Below are positions 8,045-15,998 of a DNA stretch of 64,000 nt, one piece after another. The translations under genes and the position numbers were made by a program. The stretch is from [Leptolyngbya] sp. PCC 7376. GTDB lineage: Bacteria; Cyanobacteriota; Cyanobacteriia; Cyanobacteriales; MRBY01. Positions within the stretch are counted from its first letter, which is position 1. Every line of letters starts with the position of its first letter. The DNA is taken from positions 2,340,036 through 2,404,035 of the forward strand of contig NC_019683.1 of NCBI RefSeq assembly GCF_000316605.1. Reading direction: 5' to 3'. Below the pieces are notes generated by a model that saw only the letters and a program-made list of their open reading frames with translations, did no database searches and was not told the origin of the DNA.

Positions 8045-8648
8045 TAAGTTAGCAAGTTGTTGTCTGAATGCCTGTCGCTTCTGTTCATCCCTTTCGCGAT
8101 AGCCATAGGTCTTTTTTTCGAGTAAAACCTATCTTTTTCAGCATTCTGGAGATAGTGCGGCGGCTCACATCTTCTGGCCATAGTTCTGCCATCTCTGCCT
8201 GAGTTTTATCCGGGTGCTGTTGCACAAAGTTTTTGAATGCTGCTAAGTCTATGATTTTGTGACCATAGCCCTTTTGATAACCTGTTTTGGCGCTGTAGCT
8301 CCCTGTATGCCTTAGTCGCTGTATCCAGAGAGAAAGGCTGCTGCGGCTGATATTAAACATGTCACATACATCTTTTTTGGGAATGCCTCGCTCCACTGCT
8401 GCTAGAGCTTTACGGCGTAGGTCATCACTATAAGCAGCTGGCATTTCTTTACTTCACACAACATTCCCATACTACTGCCTAAGCCATCTGGCCATTGCTA
8501 TACCTTCCAGTTAAGGCAGCTGAAGACCTCAGTTTTTAGCCTCTTGAACTTATATGGAGTTTGGACAGTTCTGCTTTTACTCACCATTGCGATTTCTGTG
8601 GCTTTGGACATAAGGGCAGTGCTGAAATACTTCTCATCCAACACCTGA

Positions 8649-8984
8649 GATGGTGCGAGGAAATCTACTCCGACAACCAGATTCGGTATATCGAACAAAT
8701 TCAATACACGAATTTCCAAACTTTAATGTGGAATGCAAGTATTTTTCACTCTCTCCCAATGGCACTGGTATTTTTGATATGGGCGATCGCCTTTTCAATT
8801 GAAGAGCAATACAGCTAAGGAGGCATTGGGTGTCACTATGCAACCGTTGTGATAGGATGCCACCTGCATCAAATAATACTGCTACACCCATGAGATAGCG
8901 ACAAGTTACATACGTTAGCAATCAAAGTGGTGGAACAAGATCAGTCAATAATGAGATTGACATAATTTCTCAAGGGATAAGACT
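8649..8984. other. Gap between split gene and ectC
   Basis: 336 bp with no convincing gene. An 85-codon plus-strand frame (8561-8818) and a 95-codon minus-strand frame overlap here, but neither resembles a known protein and the first runs out of frame over the tail of the split gene. A HIP1 site at about 8783 marks native DNA. AAGGGA about 7 bases before the ectC start at 8985 is its ribosome site. Confidence 0.5.
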
Positions 8985-9365
8985 ATGCTCGTACGTGATT
9001 TGCAACAAATGATTGGGACTGAACGTGATGTCGCGTGGGGAAATGGTCAAAGCCGTCGATTTTTACTGGGAAATGATGGGATGGGGTATAGCCTGACAGA
9101 TACTGTAATTGATGCAGGCAGCGAATCCCTTTTGCAATATAACAATCATCTTGAAACCTGCTATTGCATTGAGGGTGAAGGTGAAGTTGAGAGTATGGAT
9201 GGAACAATCTATCCCATTAAACCTGGAACAATGTATGCCTTAGATAAGCATGACCAACATTATTTACGAGCCAAAACAACTATGCGTCTAGTTTGTGTCT
9301 TTGCTCCAGCTTTGAAGGGGGATGAAGCTCATGACCTGAACAGAGAGGATGGAAGTAGCTACTAG
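8985..9365 (+). CDS. ectC: Ectoine synthase, orphan
   Basis: 126 residues, near the usual 125-135. EctC closes N-gamma-acetyl-diaminobutyrate to the compatible solute ectoine in the cytoplasm. It is a cupin: the hallmark block NHLETCYCIEGEGEVE is followed by IYPIKPGTMYALDKHDQHYLRA. Glu57, Tyr84 and His92 line up with the iron ligands known for the family (Glu57, Tyr85 and His93 in the Paenibacillus enzyme). No ectA, ectB, ectD or ask_ect is nearby; upstream is IS debris and downstream, converging, is an ABC permease. Orphan ectC genes are known in some bacteria and may use an imported precursor, hydrolyse ectoine derivatives or have drifted to another substrate. Confidence 0.88.
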   Translation: MLVRDLQQMIGTERDVAWGNGQSRRFLLGNDGMGYSLTDTVIDAGSESLLQYNNHLETCYCIEGEGEVESMDGTIYPIKPGTMYALDKHDQHYLRAKTTMRLVCVFAPALKGDEAHDLNREDGSSY

Positions 9366-9454
9366 CAAACATGCACTATAAAATGATCTTTGTATAGTGA
9401 TTATTTTCGTATGAATCTTCGTTCGATCGCCTCAATCAATTATTACTTTTGATC

Positions 9455-9481
9455 TGTGATGACTCTGAATGAATCATCACA
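9455..9481. terminator. Palindrome between converging ectC and permease genes
   Basis: A perfect 8-bp stem TGTGATGA / TCATCACA with an 11-base loop. A weaker 7-bp stem (CACTATA / TATAGTG, 9374-9380 and 9393-9399) followed by a T-rich stretch lies nearer to ectC. Both sit in a convergent gap, so they probably end transcription of ectC and the permease gene. No long T-run follows, so this is tentative. Confidence 0.4.
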
Positions 9482-9503
9482 GTAATCACTCACAAAATTC
9501 AAC

Positions 9504-11873
9504 TTATTCTCGTGTTTTCAAGACGGCGATTAGATCGATGTTTTGTAGTTGGCGGTAAATAATTACGCTGGAAATGAAAGCCGCGATAATCACAGTAAAT
9601 GCGGTCAAACTGTAGGCAGAGGGAGTAATTACGAGGGGTAAGCGATAAAGTTCTGAGTCGTAGGCTTTCATTAACAATGCCGACAACCCAAAGCCTAAAG
9701 CTAACCCCACTGGAATAGCGGTGATCGCCAAGATGGTTTGTTCTCCGAGCAGGATGATCGCGATTTCGTTTTGGGTAAAGCCCATAATCCGGAGGCTGGC
9801 TAACTCTCGACCTCTTTCGGACAAGGCAATTCGGGCGGAATTGTAGACGACGCTAAAGGTAATAATGCAGGCAAAAATGACGATAATCCCCGTCATAATC
9901 TGGAGACTTTCACCGCTAATTTCTTCAAAGCTTTCGAGTAATGCCTCCCGGAAAGAAATACCTTCAATGGCTGGGGTTTGTTTAAGTTCTTGGTAGAGCT
10001 GATCTTTTGCATTGGCATCAATGGTTGCATAGGCTCCCGAAATGGTTTGGCCTTCTCCCATCAATCGATTGAGGGCATTGAGATCCATATAAACGGACAG
10101 TCCAATTAGTTCATCCACTAACCCGGTGACCTGGACTTGGCGTTTTGGTCGTGCCCCTTCTAATACTTCGAGATTGAGGCGATCGCCCGGTTGGACATGG
10201 AGAATTTCGGCGAGTTTGGTGGTGATGACAACGCCTTCTGGTGGCAATGGTACTCGATACTTATTGCGATCAATCAGTTGTCGTAAGTTGCCGTCGGGTT
10301 GCAATCCCGTAATGCCCAGCCGATATTGATAATGTTCGTGGCGCAATCGCACGGGCACAGAACGAAACACTTCTGTTTGCAGCATTCCCGGCAAATGGCG
10401 CAAATTATAACGACTGCGATAGGACAATGGTTGATTGAAAATGAGGGTCACATCTTCCCGCTGAATGGTTTGGAATTGCACCTCCATCAACTCCTGCATC
10501 GATTCGTATAAGGTAAAGCCCGTCAACAAAATCGCAGCGGCCATCGCAATCCCCAAAATCGAAAATCCGGCGCGGACGGGACGACGTTCGAGGTTCCGTA
10601 GAATGATGCGTCCTGCGGGTGAGAAAAACTGTTGTAATCCCAATCTTTCTAATAGGGTTTGGCGAAAAGTGGCGGGTGGTTCTGGTCGCATTCCTTGGGC
10701 TGGCGGCAAAATTACGGCTTGGCGCACAGACATTAATCCCCCAACAAAAGCGGCTCCTCCACTCACCAACAACGCAGACATTACCAAGGGAAATCCGGCT
10801 TCGTATCGCAAAATCGGAAAGTGAAAAAACTCGGTATAAAGTTGCGTCAAACCTTTCCCCAGCCATAACCCCAAAGCAACCCCGAGCATTGCCCCGGCGC
10901 TAAACACCACCAACATAAATTTCAGGTAATGCCAACCCACCTGAAAATCGCTATAGCCAAAGGCTTTGAGGACAGAGATTTGTTGCCGTTGGGTGGCGAT
11001 GAGGCGCGACAACAATGCTTGCAATAAAAACGCAGCGATCGCCAAAAAGATAGTGGGCAAAAAGGTCGCCGAAACTTCTAAACTTTTAATTTCATCATCA
11101 ATAATGCGGTGGGAAAACTGGTCATGTCGGGCATAGGCTCCCAAGCCGCCATAGCGTTCGAGCAAATCATCTAACTGGGCAATGACAGCGGTCTCATTCG
11201 CCCTCGGCATCAAGGTCAGCACCACGCTATTAAACGCACCATCGAGATCAAAAGCTTTTGCCAGCGCCTCCTGATTCATCCAAATAATGCCAAACCGTTT
11301 GTCGTCAGGGTAAAGATTACCGCCCGACACCGCGTAGATATATTCCGGCGTGAGTGCAATGCCCGTCACCCGCAGCTCCTGCCAACGACCATTGAGAATC
11401 GCACCGAGGTGATCGCCCACTTTGAGATTATTCGCGGTGGCAAAGGCTTCACTGATCAGGAGTTCTTCGGGACGTTGGGGGTCAGGATAATTCCCCGGAC
11501 TGCGCAGAAATAAGTCATTGAGCATCCCATCTCGGATTTGTGGCAATGAAATCAGCCGTCCCGTCGCAGGTTCATCTAATCCCGGCACATCGAGGGTCAC
11601 CCCCACCACAATTCGCGTTTGGGCTTGATTAACGCCATCGATACCTGCAATCTGGCTTTGCAAACTTTTGGGAGCACGTTTCAGCTCGGCAAAAACCTCA
11701 GCAAATCGAAATTGTTCGTAATAGGCATTTTGGGTCAGTGTCAATGAGTTGTAGGCACTCATCATCAACACAAAACAAGCAATCCCACAGGCCACCACCA
11801 GGGCGATCGCCAGCAATTGTCCCCACTGCTGCCAAAGCTCCCGAAATAATTTGCGATCCAGTGGTGCAAGCAT
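9504..11873 (-). CDS. ABC exporter permease with two FtsX domains
   Basis: 789 residues. One N-terminal helix (about 15-40) is followed by a large extracytoplasmic region. The first FtsX core (about 270-400, with the LIATQRQQISVLKAFGYS coupling segment) contains three helices. A short linker, another anchor helix, a second extracytoplasmic region and a second FtsX core (about 660-785, ALSERGRELASLRIMGF) complete it. This is the fused double-FtsX type that works with a LolD/MacB-like ATPase and a HlyD-type adaptor. Those two partners lie about 4 kb upstream on the same strand (15999-18148), so the exporter operon appears to have been split by inserted DNA. The substrate is unknown. Confidence 0.82.
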   Translation of the reverse strand: MLAPLDRKLFRELWQQWGQLLAIALVVACGIACFVLMMSAYNSLTLTQNAYYEQFRFAEVFAELKRAPKSLQSQIAGIDGVNQAQTRIVVGVTLDVPGLDEPATGRLISLPQIRDGMLNDLFLRSPGNYPDPQRPEELLISEAFATANNLKVGDHLGAILNGRWQELRVTGIALTPEYIYAVSGGNLYPDDKRFGIIWMNQEALAKAFDLDGAFNSVVLTLMPRANETAVIAQLDDLLERYGGLGAYARHDQFSHRIIDDEIKSLEVSATFLPTIFLAIAAFLLQALLSRLIATQRQQISVLKAFGYSDFQVGWHYLKFMLVVFSAGAMLGVALGLWLGKGLTQLYTEFFHFPILRYEAGFPLVMSALLVSGGAAFVGGLMSVRQAVILPPAQGMRPEPPATFRQTLLERLGLQQFFSPAGRIILRNLERRPVRAGFSILGIAMAAAILLTGFTLYESMQELMEVQFQTIQREDVTLIFNQPLSYRSRYNLRHLPGMLQTEVFRSVPVRLRHEHYQYRLGITGLQPDGNLRQLIDRNKYRVPLPPEGVVITTKLAEILHVQPGDRLNLEVLEGARPKRQVQVTGLVDELIGLSVYMDLNALNRLMGEGQTISGAYATIDANAKDQLYQELKQTPAIEGISFREALLESFEEISGESLQIMTGIIVIFACIITFSVVYNSARIALSERGRELASLRIMGFTQNEIAIILLGEQTILAITAIPVGLALGFGLSALLMKAYDSELYRLPLVITPSAYSLTAFTVIIAAFISSVIIYRQLQNIDLIAVLKTRE

Positions 11874-12001
11874 CGATTATCATGCCAATTCTTTCCTCAA
11901 TGGTGGCATAAGAGATGGGAGGAGGATAGATTAATTGAGTAAATATCCTATTTTCTATAAGTAAAAATTTTCAACCGCATTTTAAATGAAGTTATAAGGC
12001 T

Positions 12002-12685
12002 CTAAAACTTCCCTTCATTATTAAGATCATGGCGTATTTTCTCGATGGTTCGAGCAATATTTTTCTCCCCTATAAATATTCCCCAATTCCATTCCTTTGG
12101 TTTGCCTATAGAACCTGCCCATAATCTTCTAATATATTGAGATTTAATTGTTTCAGTAGCGACATATACAAATTTTTCTTCGAAGATATTCTCATAGAAA
12201 ATATAGGAAATATTAGCATTAGAAAACTTGCTTAATTCAAAGATATCGCTTATCTGTATTTCAGGGAAATCGATTTGAAGATGAGCTCGAAAATCAGTTT
12301 TACAAGGAATAGCATGTATGTGTGCATGATCAATACATCCTCCTGATAAGCTACAAGTCGACATTCCATGCTCAAAAAAAGCAACTTGCCCATATATTTT
12401 TTTGATCGAGTCCCCAATGATTTGCTTTACAGCAATGAATTCAGACATCAGCTTTTTGGGCAATCCTCCGACTGAAAGATAGTGATCTTTCGGAATTATA
12501 AGTACATATCCTTCTGTTAGAGCGCCAAAACCAGCGATAGCAAGACAATTATCGGTCTCTAATATTACATCTGAAAATTGTCCATATTCCTGCCCTATTT
12601 TAGACCAAGCGATTGCGTGAGTATGCAAAACATACTGGGCACAGAATGTACATTTATGAGATGTATAATGATTTGCTTTATTCAA
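12002..12685 (-). CDS. HIT-superfamily nucleotide hydrolase/transferase-like protein
   Basis: 227 residues. An N-terminal CTFC pair (Cys12, Cys15) resembles a zinc site. ALTEGYVLIIPKDHY and FFEHG are typical of HIT folds, and the triad DHAHIHAIP places His120, His122 and His124 as the HxHxH active site. The C-terminal YIRRLWAGSIGKPKEWNWG matches the tail seen in HIT proteins that act on dinucleoside polyphosphates. HIT enzymes use the middle His as nucleophile on nucleoside phosphates; the substrate here is not known. It is the last gene of an AT-rich three-gene operon, 13 bases after the membrane protein gene, and carries no HIP1 site. Confidence 0.72.
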   Translation of the reverse strand: MNKANHYTSHKCTFCAQYVLHTHAIAWSKIGQEYGQFSDVILETDNCLAIAGFGALTEGYVLIIPKDHYLSVGGLPKKLMSEFIAVKQIIGDSIKKIYGQVAFFEHGMSTCSLSGGCIDHAHIHAIPCKTDFRAHLQIDFPEIQISDIFELSKFSNANISYIFYENIFEEKFVYVATETIKSQYIRRLWAGSIGKPKEWNWGIFIGEKNIARTIEKIRHDLNNEGKF

Positions 12686-12698
12686 CTCAAACAGACCT

Positions 12699-13715
12699 CT
12701 AGCAGTTATTTTTTAATATGAAATTTGGAGATCTGTCTTGATAAGAGTCATAAAATCTAGCACCATTCTTATTCCATTCAAAAATGGTGAACTCATACTT
12801 GTATTCCTTAAAAATACTTTCAAAATTTTTTACACAATTATTAAACAGATCACTGCTTTTTGGGATTTGGTATAGAGGGCTTAAATTCGCTTTTTTTTCA
12901 AAGTCATAAATAGGACCCATTAAAAGAATTTCATTTTGCTGCTTTTCGCTCGAATCCTTATTCTCCGCCAAAGCTTTTTTGATATAAGTTATTGCTGAAT
13001 CAAATGGAGTATAAGAAAGAACTATCCTTAATTCATTTTCTGTGTCCCATAGTGCTGTATTTTCATATTGTTTTGCCAAATCAGATAACAAGTTAATATT
13101 ACACTCAATATCAGTTGAGCATGGCTGACTATTATCCTGAGTTCCCTCTTTATAATTTCGTATTTTTACAAATTCTGATTTTGGATGTGCCATTAGTATT
13201 TGGACATTACTATTATTGCCAATCTTAAGCATTTTTATCAAAGGATGTGCTTCTTGTTCTTCATATAAACGCCTTATCAAAGTGCCATTTGCAATGCCAG
13301 ATATTTTGACTTGATTTGCATTTTCAAAGTAATTATTATAATCAACGTCTACTTCATCTCTTCTTGAACTTATTAACGATAAACTTTTGTTTTGTACAAC
13401 ATCAAGGATCTTGGTTGTATCTTGCTTGTGATTTTCAAACTCCCTATCACGATATTCAATGAATTTATTTTTAGTTTCTGAAATTTCATTTAAACATTCT
13501 TGCATTATTTGATTTGCTCTTTTTAATTCATCTCGTTCAAATAATTTTTGCAGATAGTAAGATATTAGCCACCCTGCCAAACCTACTACTAAGCCTACAT
13601 ATATTTCTTCTGGTAGATTTAATATAGGTAACAAGAGGATGATCGTTACCACTATTACAACCATACTCCACATGATATTTTTGAAGATTTTTTCAACTTC
13701 ATTGTATCTTGACAT
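12699..13715 (-). CDS. Membrane-anchored protein with coiled coil and PLD-like sensor domain
   Basis: 338 residues. Two helices (about 14-32 and 37-56) make a membrane hairpin, followed by a charged, probably coiled-coil segment (57-110). A soluble domain from about residue 135 (VKISGIANGTLIRRLYEEQ ... NVQILMAHPKS) resembles the phospholipase-D-like fold found in signalling and defence proteins. No intact HKD motif is seen, so it is more likely a ligand sensor than a lipase. It lies 43 bases downstream of the DUF89-like gene and 13 bases upstream of the HIT-like gene, which implies one transcript. The family assignment of the C-terminal domain is tentative. Confidence 0.55.
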   Translation of the reverse strand: MSRYNEVEKIFKNIMWSMVVIVVTIILLLPILNLPEEIYVGLVVGLAGWLISYYLQKLFERDELKRANQIMQECLNEISETKNKFIEYRDREFENHKQDTTKILDVVQNKSLSLISSRRDEVDVDYNNYFENANQVKISGIANGTLIRRLYEEQEAHPLIKMLKIGNNSNVQILMAHPKSEFVKIRNYKEGTQDNSQPCSTDIECNINLLSDLAKQYENTALWDTENELRIVLSYTPFDSAITYIKKALAENKDSSEKQQNEILLMGPIYDFEKKANLSPLYQIPKSSDLFNNCVKNFESIFKEYKYEFTIFEWNKNGARFYDSYQDRSPNFILKNNC

Positions 13716-13758
13716 TTCATCCTCTCCTTTGGCTTATCAATAATGCTACTTTACTTTT

Positions 13759-15081
13759 TCATGTAAAAACATCAGATAAGGTAACTATTTTTGAATTGTC
13801 TTGGTCATGAATATATCCTTCTTGATCTTTTGGAATAAAGGAGAATACTGCATCAAAATTCTTTAACCCTGTATATAAACGAGATACATTCCCATAAACG
13901 ACAAAGGCGTGATAAGTATCCTTACTTTTTATTTGGCATGTTTCAAAAAAATTAAGTCCTTTAACATAGACGAAATCAGAGTTATCTATGACCTTCCAAG
14001 CATCTTGATTTAAAAGATTTGTTTGAAAAGAAATGAGTGGACACAAAGTCTCAAATACAAATAATTGTGTGTTGATTTTTTCTGCAAGTCCTGAAAAATG
14101 TTTGTTAGCCAAGACTTTTGTTAACATCAATGATGAAAAATTAATGCTGACTTGGGCTCTGTTTAGCAAGAGATTGACTCTAAAGTGCTTGCTCTGTTTC
14201 AAGAGTTGCTGTATCCAAAGCAGATCAAAAACTGTTTCTGAAGTATCGTCCAAAATAGCACACATAGATATACTGGCACCTTGACTTTCAGCAGATTGAA
14301 TTCGTTTAATCAAGTGTTCTCTATGATCTATTGCTAACGGAGTATCTATATACAAATTTGTTCGTTCTTCAACTACCATTTTGTTAGTGTATTCGGATAT
14401 TTTATTTCCAACTAAAAAACTCTCAGAGAATGTAACTCCACGACCTAAAGCCAGTGACATTTGTTGAATTACAGAAGTTGAAGTATAAGCATCAATTGAG
14501 TTCAGTGTTTGTTCTAAAGAGCGATTGACTAAAACTGTTTCCTGAGACTCACACTTGTAAATTTTTCTGCCCACTAAATTCTCTATAACATTAGAAACCA
14601 GATACATATTCAAGGTGTTACTAACATGCTTCATGATGAAGCCATTGTGTACTCTATAGATTTGACTTAACCTTAAACAAGCTTCGTCAAGAAGATCATC
14701 AATGTTATTCGCAGCTATGATATTTTGATTTGCCAAACTACTAAAAATTCGATAGAAAGCATTAGTCATATATGTCAAGTTTATTAATAAGTCACTTGGC
14801 GAGCACTCTTTCCAAATAAAAGGAGGATGATATATATTTTGACCAAAAGGAATGCTAAATCCAGATTGAAACTGCAGGCAAGATTTCTTAATAGAGAAAC
14901 CTGCAAGTTTGATCGTCAAATCTTGATTTCTATTGCTAGGAATGCTGTCCAGATTTCCAAAGATTTCAATACCTCTGTAAGGATTATGATAACTCTTTCC
15001 TTTTACTGATAAGGAATTTTGTCTTAGTTTATTAATGTCAACATCAATTTCATGGTCTATCCAAAATTCGATTCTGCTCAT
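13759..15081 (-). CDS. Divergent DUF89 / ARMT1-like protein
   Basis: 440 residues. The C-terminal part (about 270-410) has the order of motifs seen in the DUF89 damage-control phosphatase fold: CAILDDTSETVFDLL (Asp278, Asp279 in place of the usual Asp-Asn-x-Gly-Glu), then strand-helix units, then DNSDFVYVKGLNFFET (equivalent to the SKGxxNFE loop). The Asp usually found in the PxxNDVT loop appears replaced (QVSINFSS), so activity may be altered. The N-terminal about 250 residues match nothing I know. DUF89 enzymes remove phosphate from damaged metabolites. It is the first gene of the AT-rich operon; no convincing promoter was found upstream. Confidence 0.58.
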   Translation of the reverse strand: MSRIEFWIDHEIDVDINKLRQNSLSVKGKSYHNPYRGIEIFGNLDSIPSNRNQDLTIKLAGFSIKKSCLQFQSGFSIPFGQNIYHPPFIWKECSPSDLLINLTYMTNAFYRIFSSLANQNIIAANNIDDLLDEACLRLSQIYRVHNGFIMKHVSNTLNMYLVSNVIENLVGRKIYKCESQETVLVNRSLEQTLNSIDAYTSTSVIQQMSLALGRGVTFSESFLVGNKISEYTNKMVVEERTNLYIDTPLAIDHREHLIKRIQSAESQGASISMCAILDDTSETVFDLLWIQQLLKQSKHFRVNLLLNRAQVSINFSSLMLTKVLANKHFSGLAEKINTQLFVFETLCPLISFQTNLLNQDAWKVIDNSDFVYVKGLNFFETCQIKSKDTYHAFVVYGNVSRLYTGLKNFDAVFSFIPKDQEGYIHDQDNSKIVTLSDVFT

Positions 15082-15410
15082 TTTCAGATCTTCTTAAGTT
15101 TTGCTGATAGAGATTTGTGATGGCAATATAATCTAGTCAATAAATAGCCATTATCTTTTTTGATTATACGATTCGATTAGTTCCTTCTACAGTAGGAAAT
15201 GTTGGTCTTGGCTGAAAAGCCGTATTCGCAAGCAACTCAAACAGAATCTTTCTCTTAGAGCAGCTATGGATATGACCCTAAAAGCAACACCTTCTTAATC
15301 TTCTTGGTCATTGCGATAGTAATAGTACCCAAGGTGATTGCCCTAGACATTTGATGTATTGACTTAAGCAATAAACTACAATCGAACCAGAACGCAGAGA
15401 GTAGAGCTAT
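15082..15410. other. Divergent gap between the DUF89-like operon and Uma2 gene
   Basis: 329 bp, AT-rich, without HIP1 sites. It must hold the promoters of both divergent units. A minus-strand 63-codon frame extends into Uma2 and looks like a chance frame. I see no hairpin with a T-run and no clear attachment repeat. Confidence 0.4.
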
Positions 15411-15959
15411 ATGACTCTGGCAACCTACAGATGGACAGTGAAAAACTATCATCAAGCGATTGATGCAGGTCTATTTGCTGATGAGGCCGTTGAACTATTA
15501 CGGGGAAATTTAGTTGTTATGTCGCCAGAGCGTGAACCCCATGCTTATTACACTCGAAGTATTGGTCAGTATTTACAGAGACTACTAGGTCAGCGTGCTT
15601 TAGTTAGTGAAGCTCATCCCATCACATTGCCGAATAACTCTGAGCCAGAACCTGATGTGGCGATCGCCCAGCCTTTGGGACGAGAGTATTTGGAGCATCA
15701 CCCCTATCCCGGAAATATTTTTTGGCTCATTGAATGTTCTCAGGCGACCCTCACGAAAGATTTGACTGAAAAGAAAGACCTCTATGCCGAAGCAGGTATT
15801 AAGGAATATTGGGTGATTGATTTGCAGCATCACCAGTTAATCGTCTTTAAGGATCTCCAAAACGGTTCATATACCACCGAGAAAACGCTGACGGCGGGTA
15901 TTATTTCTCCTCTCAGTTTTCCAGATTTACCAGTATCTGTTGAGAAGCTTCTCCAATAA
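15411..15959 (+). CDS. Uma2-family (DUF820) putative endonuclease
   Basis: 182 residues, a normal length for this family, which is greatly expanded in cyanobacteria. The fold is a PD-(D/E)XK-like nuclease: LLRGNLVVMSPE near the start, PEPDVAIAQ (the conserved Pro-Asp), FWLIECSQATLTKDLTEKKDLYAEAGIKEYWVID as the E-x-S ... K core. Cellular roles are unproven; many copies are scattered and mobile. It is the only plus-strand gene between the separated parts of the exporter operon. A HIP1 site at about 15660 shows it is better adapted to this genome than the AT-rich operon next to it. Confidence 0.82.
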   Translation: MTLATYRWTVKNYHQAIDAGLFADEAVELLRGNLVVMSPEREPHAYYTRSIGQYLQRLLGQRALVSEAHPITLPNNSEPEPDVAIAQPLGREYLEHHPYPGNIFWLIECSQATLTKDLTEKKDLYAEAGIKEYWVIDLQHHQLIVFKDLQNGSYTTEKTLTAGIISPLSFPDLPVSVEKLLQ

Positions 15960-15998
15960 AAAAGCTTTGGTAAACATAGCTGAGATTGATGTAATAAA

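Larger units (their letters stand above)
6597..8444 (-). pseudogene. IS630-family transposase, split by IS982 and frame-disrupted
   Basis: The N-terminal part (8444 to about 8085) has the helix-turn-helix (AVERGIPKKDVCDMFNISRS). The C-terminal part (to 6597) has the DDE core (YCDESG, LDNATFHK, DLNKIERCWSWLK). Three lesions separate them. First, there is a +1 (or -2) shift at an A7 run (T7 on the plus strand near 8112-8118), after which the frame KKTYGYRERDEQKRQAF continues. Second, IS982 copy 3 sits at 7082-8044. Third, one extra G near 7036 shifts SGI into the next frame. The first could be a programmed shift. The last two make the gene inactive. Confidence 0.78.
6581..8498 (-). mobile_element. 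IS630-family element (interrupted by IS982)
   Basis: The ends are imperfect inverted repeats of about 20 bp (GCAGTGGTCA... at 6581; complement GCAATGGCCA... at 8498). TATA is present on both sides (6577-6580 and 8499-8502); IS630 elements normally duplicate TA, and the extra bases may be chance. Without the 963-bp IS982 and its 7-bp duplication it would be about 950 bp. It sits inside a membrane-protein gene whose frame is restored when it is removed. Confidence 0.78.
5510..8648 (+). pseudogene. Small membrane-protein gene split by IS1 and IS630 insertions
   Basis: Three pieces rejoin into one open frame: 5510-5529, 6333-6580 and 8503-8648. Removing IS1 with one copy of its 8-bp duplication (AAGAAAAG) and IS630 with one copy of TATA gives 414 bases, 137 residues, ending at TGA 8646-8648. 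The product starts MSIVKKRTAFEDARQQ and would have about three or four membrane helices, including one crossing the IS630 junction (SVFSLLNLYGVWTVLLLL). I do not recognise the family. Its start overlapped the DUF1499-like gene by 14 bases. The continuous frame across both junctions is strong evidence for the reconstruction. The gene is certainly inactive now. Confidence 0.8.

Noticed and set aside
8561-8818. 85-codon frame after the IS cluster
   Set aside because: It overlaps the tail of the split gene in another frame, has no ribosome site and matches nothing known.
12002-15081. Known CBASS, Thoeris or retron system
   Set aside because: No cyclase, TIR, reverse transcriptase or nuclease effector motif is visible in the three proteins.
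15264-15455. 63-codon minus-strand frame before Uma2
   Set aside because: It overlaps the Uma2 start and lacks coding character; treated as chance.
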